Assembly (NCBI RefSeq): GCF_009762775.1 | Contig: NZ_CP046401.1 | Coordinates: forward strand, 7,018,001 to 7,082,000 | DNA from: Maribellus comscasis | GTDB lineage: Bacteria > Bacteroidota > Bacteroidia > Bacteroidales > Prolixibacteraceae | Direction: 5' to 3' | Length of the DNA stretch: 64,000 nucleotides | In this document: one piece after another, positions 35,389 to 45,768 of the stretch | How positions within the stretch are numbered: position 1 is the stretch's first letter | How the letters are laid out: each line of letters starts with the position of its first letter | Translations under genes and position numbers: made by a program | The notes under the pieces: model-generated | Seen by the model: only the letters and a program-made list of their open reading frames with translations | The model's database searches: none | Told to the model about the DNA's origin: nothing

Positions 35389-36405
35389 TTAATTGGAAGG
35401 CTTTAAGTCAATAAAAACCGGTTTGTCGCGATCGCATGCTAATTTTCTATTTATATATTCCAACTCTGCCACCTGAATGGAACTTCTTCGCATTTGGTGA
35501 GGAGATCTATCTTTACTATCTTCTCCCCTTCCCGGATGGGTAAAATAAAAAATATACGCTTTGTTATTATTTACAACTACATCAGGATGTCTTCCCATAT
35601 CTTTATCGTCTTCACCTTTTCCCGGTTGTTCAAGAATATTACCGGGCTGGCGTGTCCAAGTCTCCAAATCGCCGGAAAAATAAACTCCCAAACCGTGCCA
35701 GTTATCAACCACCATCCAGTATTTCCCTTTCCATTCAAAAACTTTAGGCCCCTCTCCACCTTCATCTCCAACTACTTTTTTACCACTGTCTTTCCATTGA
35801 TATAAATCAGGGCTATCGGCATAGTACATCGATTTTCCATCACGCTCATTGTTGTAGAATAACCGCCAGTTTCCATTGGGAAGCTGGTAAACACAAGCAT
35901 CAATACAGCGGTCGGATGCCAAATCAAGTTTGGATTCAAAATCCCAGTCGAGCAGGTTTTTGCTGGTCAGATGAATAATATAACGGTCGTGGTTCCAGTC
36001 CTCAAAAATACCGGGTACATAGGTGAGGTACATGTGATATACTCCATCGTATTTGATAACTTCGGGTGCCCAATGCGAGTATTCGGCTGTTGGCCTGTAA
36101 TTTATATTGCAGGTATCCCTATATGTCCATGTTGCGCCACCGTCGGATGATTCAGCTATTCCGATGCGAGTTCCATGCACCCATTTTACACCACCGGAAA
36201 TATTACCTTTTGCCCGTCGATTGGTGTAAAACATAAACCACTTGTTTTCTGCTTTATTAAAAATAACTACCGGATCGGCTGCGCCATCGTACACCGGATC
36301 GCGAAAAAGTGGCTTATCAGCTTTTTTCTGGCCAAATGCTGTAGTCCCAAAACTAAATGCTATCAGGAGAATCAATATACGTATAAAGTTGGCTTGGTTA
36401 TTCAT
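35389..36405 (-). CDS. Five-bladed beta-propeller glycoside hydrolase (GH43-like)
   Basis: The 338-residue protein has a signal peptide (cleavage near AFGQ). The beta-propeller pattern includes an early GAADPVVIFN (possible base Asp), SHWAPEVIKYDG and GEGPKVFEWKG (possible acid Glu), and a Gly-Arg-His-Pro-Asp stretch near 275. This fits the GH43/GH117/GH130 fold group but not an obvious named family. A promoter-like element directly upstream suggests an extra start point within the gene string. The substrate is probably an arabinose-, galactose- or anhydrosugar-containing side chain. Confidence 0.7.
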   Translation of the reverse strand: MNNQANFIRILILLIAFSFGTTAFGQKKADKPLFRDPVYDGAADPVVIFNKAENKWFMFYTNRRAKGNISGGVKWVHGTRIGIAESSDGGATWTYRDTCNINYRPTAEYSHWAPEVIKYDGVYHMYLTYVPGIFEDWNHDRYIIHLTSKNLLDWDFESKLDLASDRCIDACVYQLPNGNWRLFYNNERDGKSMYYADSPDLYQWKDSGKKVVGDEGGEGPKVFEWKGKYWMVVDNWHGLGVYFSGDLETWTRQPGNILEQPGKGEDDKDMGRHPDVVVNNNKAYIFYFTHPGRGEDSKDRSPHQMRRSSIQVAELEYINRKLACDRDKPVFIDLKPSN

Positions 36406-36468
36406 CGGCTATTTTTTCATTCGCTTAGGTTACTACATTCGGTTTTTTGTATAACTTTCTTTAAACGT

Positions 36469-36496
36469 CAAATATACATTTTTAAAATCATTCAAA
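36469..36496 (-). promoter_or_regulatory. Internal promoter upstream of the beta-propeller hydrolase gene
   Basis: On the minus strand a TTTG at 36496-36493 is followed 16 bp later by TATATTTG (36476-36469), an exact -7 consensus, in the 128-bp gap before the gene starting at 36405. Confidence 0.6.
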
Positions 36497-36533
36497 TAAA
36501 TTTCTCTTTTTTTAAATAAGCTTAACTAATTTG

Positions 36534-38081
36534 TTATAACGCTAAATCTTTCACTTTGGTGAAATGCTGATCTTTGATTTTATTTACACTATGGATAGAA
36601 AAATCCGTTACGTTTTTTAGCCTAAAAACCGGAACTCCTTCCGCTGATTCAGCTTTTACATTTTGAAAATCAGCCCCTTTTACGTCATCCAAAATAAAAA
36701 CAGGACGCATGTCTGTGTTTTCAAATTCAAGAGTAATATTATTCATTTGAATGTTTTGCACATGGCGAATAAAAAATCCATAAGCAGGAATTTCACCAAA
36801 ATTTCTAGGATCAGGATAACCGTCTTCCAATTCAGGAACCTCAATTAATGCCTGACTTTCAGGTGCTCCGCCATCTATTCGAATCCAGATATTTGAAAAT
36901 ACAACATCTTCAATATCATGACCCGGTATTCCCATCAACATTGAGCCATATCGTGGACTGGAACTGTGTACGATTACATTATCAACCAGAATTCGTCTAA
37001 AGGTACCTACCTCAAGCTCATCCGGGCCGCGCATCCGTCTTCCCAGCCTTAAAAAGAAAGGTGCGTTCAGAATGTCCTTCATAACAATATTAGAAACCGT
37101 TATGTCCTCTAAAACCGCGCCATCAACAGTTTCCAGCGCTAAACCGCGGCAATGTTCAAACGTACAGTTTGAAATGGTAATGTTTCTAAAAGCTCCGTTT
37201 GATTCCGTGCCAAATTTGATTCTCCCGGTTACAGAACCCCGATCGGGTGCCTGCTTTTGCGTTTGTTGATAGGTTCCATCAAGGAATGTTCCTTCATCGA
37301 AACCAAAAACGGCGCAATTGGTTATGGTAATATTTTCAGTAGGTGCCGCATAGCCAAGTGCAAATGAGCTTTTTAGCACCAGCGCATCATCGTTGGGAGT
37401 ATTTAACGAGCAATTTGATATTCGAACATGCCTGCAGCAATCTACATCAATGGCATCGCGGTTTGTATCAATTTTGAGATTGTCGATGGTAAGATTATCA
37501 ACTCCGGTTGCCAAAATTCCAAAATGGCCTCCATGTAATATCGAAAAATCCCTTAAAATTACATTCCTGCATAACTTTAAACTTATGGATTTATTTCCAA
37601 GTCCAGGTTTTGGATTACCCCATTTTTGTAAACCTTTCCCCCAAATTAATCCGGGCCCGACAATTGAAATATTTTCAAGGTTTTCACCCCAAATCAGGCT
37701 GTTGTGAAAATGACTGTGCCCAAAATCCTGGTATTTTAATGAATCACCCCATATATTGGGTTCGGGTGCATCATATTCTCCTTCAACATCATCCATGTTT
37801 GCAGCTATAATTGTTGCTCCCTGGCCAATATGTAATTGAATATTACTTTTTAAGCGAATGGAAAAACACAGGTATTTTCCGGCCGGGAAATACACCGTTC
37901 CACCACCATTTTCAGCTGCATCATTAATTGCTGCATTTATAAACTCAGTTTCAACCTGGCTTCCGTTGCCGGAAGCACCATAATTTTTTACGTTGTACAA
38001 TCCATTAAAAGAAGTCTCCTGTGCTTGTAACGAAAAAATGAGAAAAATAAATAGGCCTGTAAATAGATATTTTGTTTGCAT
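36534..38081 (-). CDS. GH28-fold pectinase-like protein (variant active site)
   Basis: The protein has 515 residues from the ATG at 38081. This start gives a compact signal peptide (FSLQAQ) and a 10-bp gap from the previous gene; an alternative ATG at 38114 would overlap it. The right-handed beta-helix is evident from repeated NITISNC-type coils. The GH28 signatures are altered: TNRDAIDVD in place of NTD, an intact DDAL pair, and no canonical GHG. A GRIKFGTESNG segment supplies RIK. This resembles a Bacteroidota subgroup of rhamnogalacturonidases or galacturonidases. Confidence 0.8.
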   Translation of the reverse strand: MQTKYLFTGLFIFLIFSLQAQETSFNGLYNVKNYGASGNGSQVETEFINAAINDAAENGGGTVYFPAGKYLCFSIRLKSNIQLHIGQGATIIAANMDDVEGEYDAPEPNIWGDSLKYQDFGHSHFHNSLIWGENLENISIVGPGLIWGKGLQKWGNPKPGLGNKSISLKLCRNVILRDFSILHGGHFGILATGVDNLTIDNLKIDTNRDAIDVDCCRHVRISNCSLNTPNDDALVLKSSFALGYAAPTENITITNCAVFGFDEGTFLDGTYQQTQKQAPDRGSVTGRIKFGTESNGAFRNITISNCTFEHCRGLALETVDGAVLEDITVSNIVMKDILNAPFFLRLGRRMRGPDELEVGTFRRILVDNVIVHSSSPRYGSMLMGIPGHDIEDVVFSNIWIRIDGGAPESQALIEVPELEDGYPDPRNFGEIPAYGFFIRHVQNIQMNNITLEFENTDMRPVFILDDVKGADFQNVKAESAEGVPVFRLKNVTDFSIHSVNKIKDQHFTKVKDLAL

Positions 38082-38091
38082 TACCGCTTTT

Positions 38092-39495
38092 TTAATAAGT
38101 TGTTTTTTCACCATTGATATATAAGTTGTTCAGATTCAATTTTTTCACAAAGTCAATTTTGTTTCCGCTCTCAACGCCTGAAAACCTGCTATCACTAATC
38201 CAAATATTCTCCACACAATTTTCACCTTTTATTCCCATTAAACTCAATCCATATTCTGACTTTTGGGAAGTAACATTGGAAACATAGACATTCTTAACCA
38301 TTGGTGGGAATTCCCCTTGTCCTTCACGCGGATCGTAAGAACAGTTGATTTTAGCTACTGCTTCCCGCACTTGTCCTACTTTAAGATTTCGAATGTAAAC
38401 TCCGTCGGTAACACCACCGCGATGATTGTTGGTTTTTATTCTGATGGCGCGCTCCAGGTTAGGACTGCTCATTTCACAATTTTCAGCAAAAATATTTTTG
38501 CAACCAGCGGAAATCTCGCTTCCCATTACAACTCCTCCGTGTCCGTCTTTCATTATACAATTCCGAATTAAAACATTTTCGATGGGTACATTTGCCCGGC
38601 GTCCATCAAAGTTACGTCCCGATTTAAGCGCGATACAATCATCGCCGGTATCAAAAACACAGTCTTCAATCAATACATTTTTACACGATTCCGGATCGCA
38701 TCCGTCAGAATTGGGGCCATGACTATTTATGGTAACTCCGCGTACAATAATATTTTCAGACAATAGCGGATGAATAACCCAAAATGGAGAATTCAAAAGA
38801 GTTACATTTTCAATTTTTACATTTTTGCAGAAAATAAAATTTATCAATTGTGGCCTGAGATAATGCCCCTCTCCCATTTTCCTTTCCAAAAGCGGAGTGT
38901 TTGTATTGTCCCATTTGGTGAGCAACGGGCGACCTTCCGGATCCAACTGACTTGGTTTAGGTTCAACTGTGTCGCCTCTTCTTCTAAATCCTTTCCATGG
39001 CCACCAGTGTTCCGCGTCAGCTTGTCCGTCGATTGTACCTTCACCGGTTATCGCGATATTGGTTTGATTATTCGCATAAATCAGCGGTGAATAGTTGTAG
39101 CAATCATTTCCTTCCCATCGAGTTTGCACCAATGGTAAATAGTCTTTTGGATTTGTGGAAAATTTAAGCGTTGCACCTTTTTCAACCACCAGGTTTACAT
39201 TACTTTTTAGATGAACTGCACCGGTAAGAAAAACGCCTCCTGTAACAATCACTTTTCCACCGCCCTGTTTATTGCAGGTTTCTATGGTTTTATTAATCGC
39301 TTCTGTGCTTAATGTTTTACCATCGGCAACTGCACCAAAATCAATAATATCAAATTCTTTGTTGGCAAATGAAGGTTCCTCCATATTTTTGATCACGGAG
39401 TAGATTTGCTCCCATTTTTTATCGTTATTGGTTTGTTTCCCGTCAAAAGACAGAACAAACATTAACAAACCGACTATTAATTTAAGTGTATTCAT
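38092..39495 (-). CDS. GH28 polygalacturonase / rhamnogalacturonase
   Basis: The 467-residue protein has an N-terminal hydrophobic leader. All four GH28 motifs are visible in order: NSDG (with the first catalytic Asp), GDDCIALKSG (Asp pair), GHGGVVMGSE and RIKTN. It hydrolyses alpha-1,4-linked galacturonate or galacturonate-rhamnose linkages in pectin. It stands 37 bp downstream of the GH43-like gene at 39533 and is immediately followed by the second GH28-fold gene. Confidence 0.92.
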   Translation of the reverse strand: MNTLKLIVGLLMFVLSFDGKQTNNDKKWEQIYSVIKNMEEPSFANKEFDIIDFGAVADGKTLSTEAINKTIETCNKQGGGKVIVTGGVFLTGAVHLKSNVNLVVEKGATLKFSTNPKDYLPLVQTRWEGNDCYNYSPLIYANNQTNIAITGEGTIDGQADAEHWWPWKGFRRRGDTVEPKPSQLDPEGRPLLTKWDNTNTPLLERKMGEGHYLRPQLINFIFCKNVKIENVTLLNSPFWVIHPLLSENIIVRGVTINSHGPNSDGCDPESCKNVLIEDCVFDTGDDCIALKSGRNFDGRRANVPIENVLIRNCIMKDGHGGVVMGSEISAGCKNIFAENCEMSSPNLERAIRIKTNNHRGGVTDGVYIRNLKVGQVREAVAKINCSYDPREGQGEFPPMVKNVYVSNVTSQKSEYGLSLMGIKGENCVENIWISDSRFSGVESGNKIDFVKKLNLNNLYINGEKTTY

Positions 39496-39532
39496 TTCTC
39501 CGCTTGTTTTAATTGGTTGATTTCATTTAAAC

Positions 39533-40516
39533 CTACAACTCTCTTTTAATCAAAAGCTTTTCGCCTGTATCTTCCATTTCAAAAATATGTGGCCGCGAAT
39601 CTCTGTTATTTGGAGAATGAAGCACGCACATTAATTTTCCGTCGAACGTTTCAAACAGCATCCCATGACCGCCATCTTTGTCGTAAACCGGTTCTTCCTG
39701 TTGAATCCAGGGGCCTGCCAGCTTTCCGGACTCGGAAAAAGCAACTCCCATGGTATAACCGCCTTTACCAAAACTGGTCCAAACCATCATTAGTTTTCCG
39801 GTTTTGTTTATTTTCAGGTACGGGCCATCGGTAACAAAACATCCTTCTGTTTCCGAAATTGTTGCCCAGGGGCCGTCACTTCCGCGAAAGAGCAACTGTG
39901 GTTCACCAATGGTTTCTGAAAGATCGTCTTTGAGTTGCATGTATTCAATTGTTCCGTTTGAAATCTGAACCCATTCGTGAGCATACACAATGTAAGGTAC
40001 GCCATCTTCTTCCCACAAGGTTGCATCAAGAGTCATCATATCGACCGGAAGTGTAGAATGATCCTGAAAGGCTTTAAACGGACCTGTTGGAGAATCACTG
40101 ACCAGAATTTGAGATCCCCTTGTTACACGTGGCCGCCAGTTGGGCCATTGTTCCTCAAACATATCGCGGGTATCAATAGTTAGAAACAGATAGTATTTTC
40201 CTTTATAAAAATGCAGTTCAGGCGCCCAAATGCTGTTTATAGGTTTGCCATCCCAAAATCCTTCAGGAATAGTAAATATTTTTGTTGGGTTTTCCCAGTT
40301 GATTAAATCTTTACTTTGGTACGACAAAACAGATTTTCCGCCCGGCCCGACCATATAATAATAGCCGGATGCTTTGTCGGCGAGGATGCAGTTATCCCGC
40401 CAGTGCATATCGTGAAGTTTTACTTTTTCAGGCGGATTTAGACCAAACTGTCCCGCAGCAGGTTGATAAATAAAAAATAGTATTCCAACAACAATTAAAA
40501 CAGAATTTTTACTCAT
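39533..40516 (-). CDS. GH43-family-like glycosyl hydrolase
   Basis: The 327-residue protein has a signal peptide (cleavage near PAAGQ). The propeller motifs of GH43 are present: RDNCILAD with the base Asp, IWAPELHFYKG, DATLWEEDGVPYIVY (pKa-modulating Asp), and a later ETEGCFVTDGPYLK region where the acid Glu is expected. Typical substrates are arabinofuranosides, xylosides or galactans. It is the first enzyme gene after SusD, about 240 bp downstream, separated by a terminator. Confidence 0.83.
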   Translation of the reverse strand: MSKNSVLIVVGILFFIYQPAAGQFGLNPPEKVKLHDMHWRDNCILADKASGYYYMVGPGGKSVLSYQSKDLINWENPTKIFTIPEGFWDGKPINSIWAPELHFYKGKYYLFLTIDTRDMFEEQWPNWRPRVTRGSQILVSDSPTGPFKAFQDHSTLPVDMMTLDATLWEEDGVPYIVYAHEWVQISNGTIEYMQLKDDLSETIGEPQLLFRGSDGPWATISETEGCFVTDGPYLKINKTGKLMMVWTSFGKGGYTMGVAFSESGKLAGPWIQQEEPVYDKDGGHGMLFETFDGKLMCVLHSPNNRDSRPHIFEMEDTGEKLLIKREL

Positions 40517-40708
40517 TAGTTTTAGGTTTAGTTATAATAAAATTAGGCTGCTGAATAAGAATCTATTTATTCCTTCTTATTTACGGTTCAAAAATGCTGG
40601 TCGAAAAACCTTCATAACAAATGTAATAATTACCCTTTAATATAAGACTAAACTAAAAATAATTATTTGCGTTTTATTACCGGTATTCCCTTAAACCCTA
40701 TAAAACAA

Positions 40709-40738
40709 AAAAACTTCCTAAAAAATAGGAAGTTTTTA
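40709..40738 (-). terminator. Bidirectional terminator after susD
   Basis: AAAAACTTCCTA pairs with TAGGAAGTTTTT around a short A-loop, with A/T runs on both sides, 21 nt after the SusD stop. It probably lowers expression of the downstream enzyme genes relative to SusCD. Confidence 0.85.
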
Positions 40739-40758
40739 TTTATAAAAAATAAAGTAAT

Positions 40759-42276
40759 CTAATATCCAGAATTTTGAGGCAATAAATTGGGATTTCGATC
40801 CAGTTCGTCCTGAGGTATTGGAAGCAGATAGTCTCTGCTAGAATCAAAATTTGAATGAGGCTCCAGAGAGTTAGTACCGGTAAAAGCCTCTTCTCCCAAA
40901 TCACGACGTTGAATATCATACCAGCGTTTGAATTCAAACGACAGCTCCAACCTTCTTTCTTCCAATACCAGGTTTCTAAATTCGTCTTTAGAAATTCCTG
41001 TTTGAACATCAGCCGGAAAATCCACTGTAGTTCCGGCCCAGTTTCTTGCTCTTTCACGTATCCTGTTTACATATCCAAGAGCTTCGTCAGTTGGACCACT
41101 TACTTCATTAAGAGCTTCTGCTGCAGTGAGCAATACTTCGCCATATCGGTATGCCGCATAATTATGATCGGAATAACGTGCTTCTCCATTTGAATTTCCC
41201 GGTTTCTCAAAATACTTGGCAATGTGTGGTCTTTTTACCGTTGAATAAACAGTATAAGGCTGAAGCACTCCGTTAATCAATGTAGAATCAGCAAACGCCA
41301 CTTTTTTTCTGTAATCTCGGTCATCCCATGTATTGTATACATCCAATGAAGGAACAGCAACACTCCAACCCTGAACATCTGCCCCACGAACTCCGGTGAG
41401 CGCACCGGTTAAATCGTCGTTCGTAGAACCAGAGCCACTCTGTGAGCCCAGAAAGTCGAAAGAAAAGATATGTTCTTTTGTTGCGTCTTGTTTAGTTGCG
41501 TCGAATAAATCCTGATAGTCGGATTCCAAATCATAATCGAGTTCGGCCTCATTATCTATCACCCATTTCGCATGATTATACGCTTCCTGAAAGTTCCCCA
41601 GGGTTAAATAGACGTCGGCAAGTATTGTATAAGCAGTCCCTTTTGAAGGACGGGAGCGCGAATTATCCGGAGGTGTCACTGGAAGATTTTCAGTTGCAAA
41701 TTCCAGGTCGGCAATAATACCTTCATAAACCTGATCTTCAGATGTCTTTGAAATATCAGCAACTGATGCCGGGTCGCTTATTGCATAATCAATGTATGGA
41801 ATGTCGCCAAACATACGAACAAGGTTAAAATAAATAAATGCGCGTACAAGACGGGCCTCTGCAGTAAGTTGCATCAAAGCCGTTTGGTCTGCATCGGCAT
41901 CAGTTAGCGACTCCGCACCCGCTATTGCATAATTTGCGGCACTTATTATTTCATAAGAACGCGGCCAAATTGCGGTAATCATTCCATTTGTTGCATCTAC
42001 TCCAAAATCGTTTATCTGTTGGCGACGGGCGGGAGTACCTCTTTCACCGATATCAGTCATATCAGCCCGCAACATAATTGTTAGTGTATATTTTCGTCCC
42101 CAATATCCCTCTGAGGCAATATACCCGTAGGTTCCCAACACAGCCGCTTCAACTGTAGCTACATCTTTAAAATACCCTTCCGGAGAAATATCTGTTACAG
42201 GTATTTCATCGAGCTCTGTACAGCTAAAAATAAATAGAGAAAGTAAAACAATTGTTATATAGTTTATTTTTTTCAT
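40759..42276 (-). CDS. SusD/RagB-family outer-membrane glycan-binding lipoprotein
   Basis: The 505-residue protein has a lipoprotein signal peptide with lipobox FIFSC. SusD features include the early LDEIPVTDISPEGYF, tetratricopeptide-like helices around GTAYTILADVYLTLGNFQEAYNH, and the C-terminal RRLELSFEFKRWYDIQR and LLPIPQDELDRNPNL segments. It forms the lid of the SusC transporter and captures oligosaccharides at the cell surface. It is paired with SusC 19 bp upstream. Confidence 0.96.
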   Translation of the reverse strand: MKKINYITIVLLSLFIFSCTELDEIPVTDISPEGYFKDVATVEAAVLGTYGYIASEGYWGRKYTLTIMLRADMTDIGERGTPARRQQINDFGVDATNGMITAIWPRSYEIISAANYAIAGAESLTDADADQTALMQLTAEARLVRAFIYFNLVRMFGDIPYIDYAISDPASVADISKTSEDQVYEGIIADLEFATENLPVTPPDNSRSRPSKGTAYTILADVYLTLGNFQEAYNHAKWVIDNEAELDYDLESDYQDLFDATKQDATKEHIFSFDFLGSQSGSGSTNDDLTGALTGVRGADVQGWSVAVPSLDVYNTWDDRDYRKKVAFADSTLINGVLQPYTVYSTVKRPHIAKYFEKPGNSNGEARYSDHNYAAYRYGEVLLTAAEALNEVSGPTDEALGYVNRIRERARNWAGTTVDFPADVQTGISKDEFRNLVLEERRLELSFEFKRWYDIQRRDLGEEAFTGTNSLEPHSNFDSSRDYLLPIPQDELDRNPNLLPQNSGY

Positions 42277-42295
42277 CGCAGTTTCATTTTAATTT

Positions 42296-45200
42296 TTAAA
42301 AAATAACCTTCAATCCAACGGTATATGATTTAGCATTCGGATAACTTCCATAATCCAAACCAAGGTTACGATTGGAGTTTGTATTTCCGCCGGTATTATA
42401 ATTTACTTCAGGATCGTAGCCCCTATATCCGGTTATAGTAAACAGATTTTGTCCACTAACATATAAGCGCACATTACTTAAACCAATCTGTTGTACCACA
42501 TTTTTGGGTAGATTATATCCCAATGATATATTTTTCATCCGCACATAACTTCCATCCATAATCCATCGTGTCGAAGAAATCCTTGAACGCCCGGAATTAG
42601 CTTTTGGAACATCAGTATTGGTATTTGTTGGAGTCCATCTGTCGAGTGCTTTTGTCGTTGAATTTGCAACACCTCCCATTAATTCGAGTTCCATCAGAGT
42701 AAAGCTATAAATATCATTCCCTTGCGAACCCTGAATAAAAAAGTCTAAATCAAAATTTTTATATGAAAAAGTATTGTTCATACCCCAAATAAAGTCAGGA
42801 TGCGGGTTTCCAATGATCGTGCGATCTTCGCTGTCCAAAGAACCATCTTCGCTAATGTCTCTGTATTTTTCACCTCCTGCTTCCTGTTCAAATCCTGAGC
42901 CTGGAAGAAAATCGTCTCCTTCCTGATAAACACCATCATATATATAGCCATAAAACACCCCTACAGGCTCTCCTTCTCTTAACACATGAGTGTCTCCAAA
43001 CCCAACCATATGTCCGGGATTAGCAGAATAGAAGATATCATTTCCTTCGGGTAATTCAAGAACTTTATTTCTATTGATCGAAATGTTAAAGGTTGTATTC
43101 CAGGTCAGTGTTTTCTGAATATTTACTGTTGACAATGAGAATTCAAAACCTTTATTTTCAACACTTCCAATATTGTCCATCATACTCGGGAAACCTGAAT
43201 ATTCAGGAAGTGGAACACTAAAGAGAAGATCTGTTGTTTTCTGATGATAGTAATCAGCGACCAAATAAACCCGTTGGTCAAACAACCCAAGGTCAACACC
43301 AAAATCAAGCTGTTTTGTACTTTCCCAGGTAAGATTATCATTGGCAACAGAAGTAGGACGAACGGCATTTACCGAAGTTCCGTTTATAATTGTATAAACT
43401 GTACCAAACTTCGCCAGCGACTGGTAAGCACTAATGGCCTGGTTACCTGTAATACCGTAACTTGCACGAAGTTTGAGCATGCTAACTTTCTCCTGTTCTT
43501 TCATAAAATTTTCTTCGGCAACATTCCAGGCTAAAGCTCCAGAAGGAAAAAATGCCCACTTATTGTTTTTGGCAAAACGGGAAGAACCGTCGTAACGTCC
43601 ATTCAGGGTAATCAAATATTTATTGTTAAATTTATAATTGACCCTTCCATAATAAGACATTAGCTCCGATTCATTGTAGCTTGATGCGTTGTCGTTTATT
43701 GAACCACCTCCAATATTCCACCATTTAAAATTATCAGTTACAAAACCTGTACTGTTTGCATTCCAATACTCGCCGGTATAAGACTGGTATGAGATACCCC
43801 CCATCGCCGAGAAATCATGTACATTGTTAAATATTTTTGAATAGGTTAAATAACTTTCACTTATTACATCTGTATTTTTATGGGCATTAATCCTGGCTGA
43901 TCCACCAACATTCCTTCCGGCATTCAGCTTTGTTGAAATATACAATCCATCCCGGTCATTGTATGTTTTTGCACCCAATGTAGCCCTTAGTTTAAGGGAA
44001 GGAAGAAGCTCCAGTTCACCATACACATTAGCCTGCAACAAGTCTGCCACCACATTGTTTTTACGCTCTTTGGCAATTGCATAAGGATTATCTCTCGGGT
44101 CACCAACCGGAGAAAGAGTATAACTACCATCTTCGTCGGTAATCGGTATACTGGGAGCCATAGTAAAAGCAGAAGCAATAATTCCGGTGTTTGTTGTACC
44201 TCCACTACCTTCCTGGGTATGTGAGCCGTCACGATCAGTACGCTGTGCAAATAAGTTGGCCCCTAATTTTATTTTATCCGACAAATTGAAATCGACGTTA
44301 CTGGTAATTGAGTAACGTTTATATTTCGACTCAATTACAATTCCTTTATGGTCGTAAACTATTCCCGAAACATAGTACCTTACATCTTCTTTCCCGCCGG
44401 AGAATGACAACTGGTAATTCTGAACGGCGCCATTTTGAAAAATCATATCCTGCCAGTCTGTATCAGCTTCAGGAGTAGCCGGCAGTGTTCCCGGATTTGC
44501 ATCGTTTACATAATCTACAAAATCCTGAGCACCCAGTAAGTCAAGCCTGTTGATTTCCTTTTGTAGTGAATATGAAGTGTTTAATTCAATTTTGGTTTCA
44601 CCACTTTTCCCTTTTTTTGTTGTAACCATAATAACACCATTGGCTCCTCTTGACCCGTAAATTGCAGTAGCAGATGCATCTTTCAAAATTTCGATTGATT
44701 CAATATCCTCTGCTGGTGGCAGTGTTCCTCCAGGGAAACCGTCTACTACGTATAATGGATCACTCGAAGAATTAATAGAGGTACCTCCACGAATACGAAT
44801 TTTGTAAGAAGCACCCGGCTCTCCGTTATTTGCAGTAATTTGTACACCGGCAGCACGACCTTGTAACGCCTGCGCTACATTAAGAGATGGGAAAGCAGAA
44901 ATCTCCTCTGTTCCTACTGTTGAAACAGAGCCGGTTAGATCACTTTTCTTAACCGCACCATATCCAATTACTACAACCTCTTCAAGGCCTACTACATCTT
45001 CTTTTAAAGTGATGTTAACCATTGTTTGAGTGCCCGGAGTTACTTCTTTTGATATATAACCGATGAAAGAAGCAACAAGGACCACATCTCCTTCAGGAAC
45101 ATCGGGGATAACAAAGTTCCCATCCAAATCAGTTACTGTCCCGATAGTAGTGCCTTTTACAACTACTGTTGCCCCGACAAGAGGCTCTCCGCTTTCAGAG

Positions 45201-45607
45201 TTTATTTTACCTCTAATTGCATTTTGTGGAACAACTGTTTTATTTGGAGAAATTACAATAAGATTATTTGCAAGTATAGAATATTTGCTACCGGTTCCTT
45301 CCAACAAATTATCCAGAATTTGTTCCACCGTTTTATTTTTGACATTTACTGTCTCATGTTTTCTATTTTCTAATAAATCGTTATTGTACAGAAATTTAAA
45401 TTCACTTTGATTTTCAATTTCCTCGAAAACATCAACCAAAGTTACATTATGCAAGTTAACAGAAAGTTTTGTCTCCTGCGAATAGGCAGTTCCAAAAACC
45501 TGTACTGTTGTAAGCAGCAAGAAAAGAAATGTAAATTTCATAGTTAATAAAATTTTCAATAGGCTCTTTTTTAGGCAAAAGCCATCAGTTTCAAACTTTT
45601 TTTTCAT
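42296..45607 (-). CDS. SusC-family TonB-dependent transporter with N-terminal STN signalling domain
   Basis: The 1103-residue protein has, in order, a long leader with hydrophobic core (about 24-42), an STN/secretin-type domain (about 48-120) that contacts FecR, and a carboxypeptidase-D regulatory-like domain (about 130-205). A plug follows (VVVIGYGAVKKSDLTGSVSTV to YGSRGANGVIMVTTKKG), then a 22-strand barrel ending SYTVGLKVIF. It imports glycan fragments across the outer membrane. The STN domain marks it as a transducer that reports substrate binding to the neighbouring FecR/ECF pair. Confidence 0.96.
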   Translation of the reverse strand: MKKKFETDGFCLKKSLLKILLTMKFTFLFLLLTTVQVFGTAYSQETKLSVNLHNVTLVDVFEEIENQSEFKFLYNNDLLENRKHETVNVKNKTVEQILDNLLEGTGSKYSILANNLIVISPNKTVVPQNAIRGKINSESGEPLVGATVVVKGTTIGTVTDLDGNFVIPDVPEGDVVLVASFIGYISKEVTPGTQTMVNITLKEDVVGLEEVVVIGYGAVKKSDLTGSVSTVGTEEISAFPSLNVAQALQGRAAGVQITANNGEPGASYKIRIRGGTSINSSSDPLYVVDGFPGGTLPPAEDIESIEILKDASATAIYGSRGANGVIMVTTKKGKSGETKIELNTSYSLQKEINRLDLLGAQDFVDYVNDANPGTLPATPEADTDWQDMIFQNGAVQNYQLSFSGGKEDVRYYVSGIVYDHKGIVIESKYKRYSITSNVDFNLSDKIKLGANLFAQRTDRDGSHTQEGSGGTTNTGIIASAFTMAPSIPITDEDGSYTLSPVGDPRDNPYAIAKERKNNVVADLLQANVYGELELLPSLKLRATLGAKTYNDRDGLYISTKLNAGRNVGGSARINAHKNTDVISESYLTYSKIFNNVHDFSAMGGISYQSYTGEYWNANSTGFVTDNFKWWNIGGGSINDNASSYNESELMSYYGRVNYKFNNKYLITLNGRYDGSSRFAKNNKWAFFPSGALAWNVAEENFMKEQEKVSMLKLRASYGITGNQAISAYQSLAKFGTVYTIINGTSVNAVRPTSVANDNLTWESTKQLDFGVDLGLFDQRVYLVADYYHQKTTDLLFSVPLPEYSGFPSMMDNIGSVENKGFEFSLSTVNIQKTLTWNTTFNISINRNKVLELPEGNDIFYSANPGHMVGFGDTHVLREGEPVGVFYGYIYDGVYQEGDDFLPGSGFEQEAGGEKYRDISEDGSLDSEDRTIIGNPHPDFIWGMNNTFSYKNFDLDFFIQGSQGNDIYSFTLMELELMGGVANSTTKALDRWTPTNTNTDVPKANSGRSRISSTRWIMDGSYVRMKNISLGYNLPKNVVQQIGLSNVRLYVSGQNLFTITGYRGYDPEVNYNTGGNTNSNRNLGLDYGSYPNAKSYTVGLKVIF

Positions 45608-45670
45608 AGTTTTGATTTCCTTTAATTAAATAATTATGTAATTTTTTCCGTTGAAAAACGGATGAATTCC

Positions 45671-45703
45671 AAATCGGGGAATGTTGACGCATTTCCCGAT
45701 TTT
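45671..45703. promoter_or_regulatory. Hairpin between fecR and susC
   Basis: AAATCGGGGAATG pairs with CATTTCCCGATTT (one mismatch) around a 6-nt loop in the 161-bp gap. It lacks a clear minus-strand T-tract, so it may be an attenuator, an RNA-stability element or a weak terminator. No TAnnTTTG box is seen before susC, consistent with ECF control. Confidence 0.55.
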
Positions 45704-45768
45704 TGCAGGGAAACTAAGTTTTATTTTTCATGAGTTTTATTTTTTATCTGTTTATAAATTCTGTTTGC

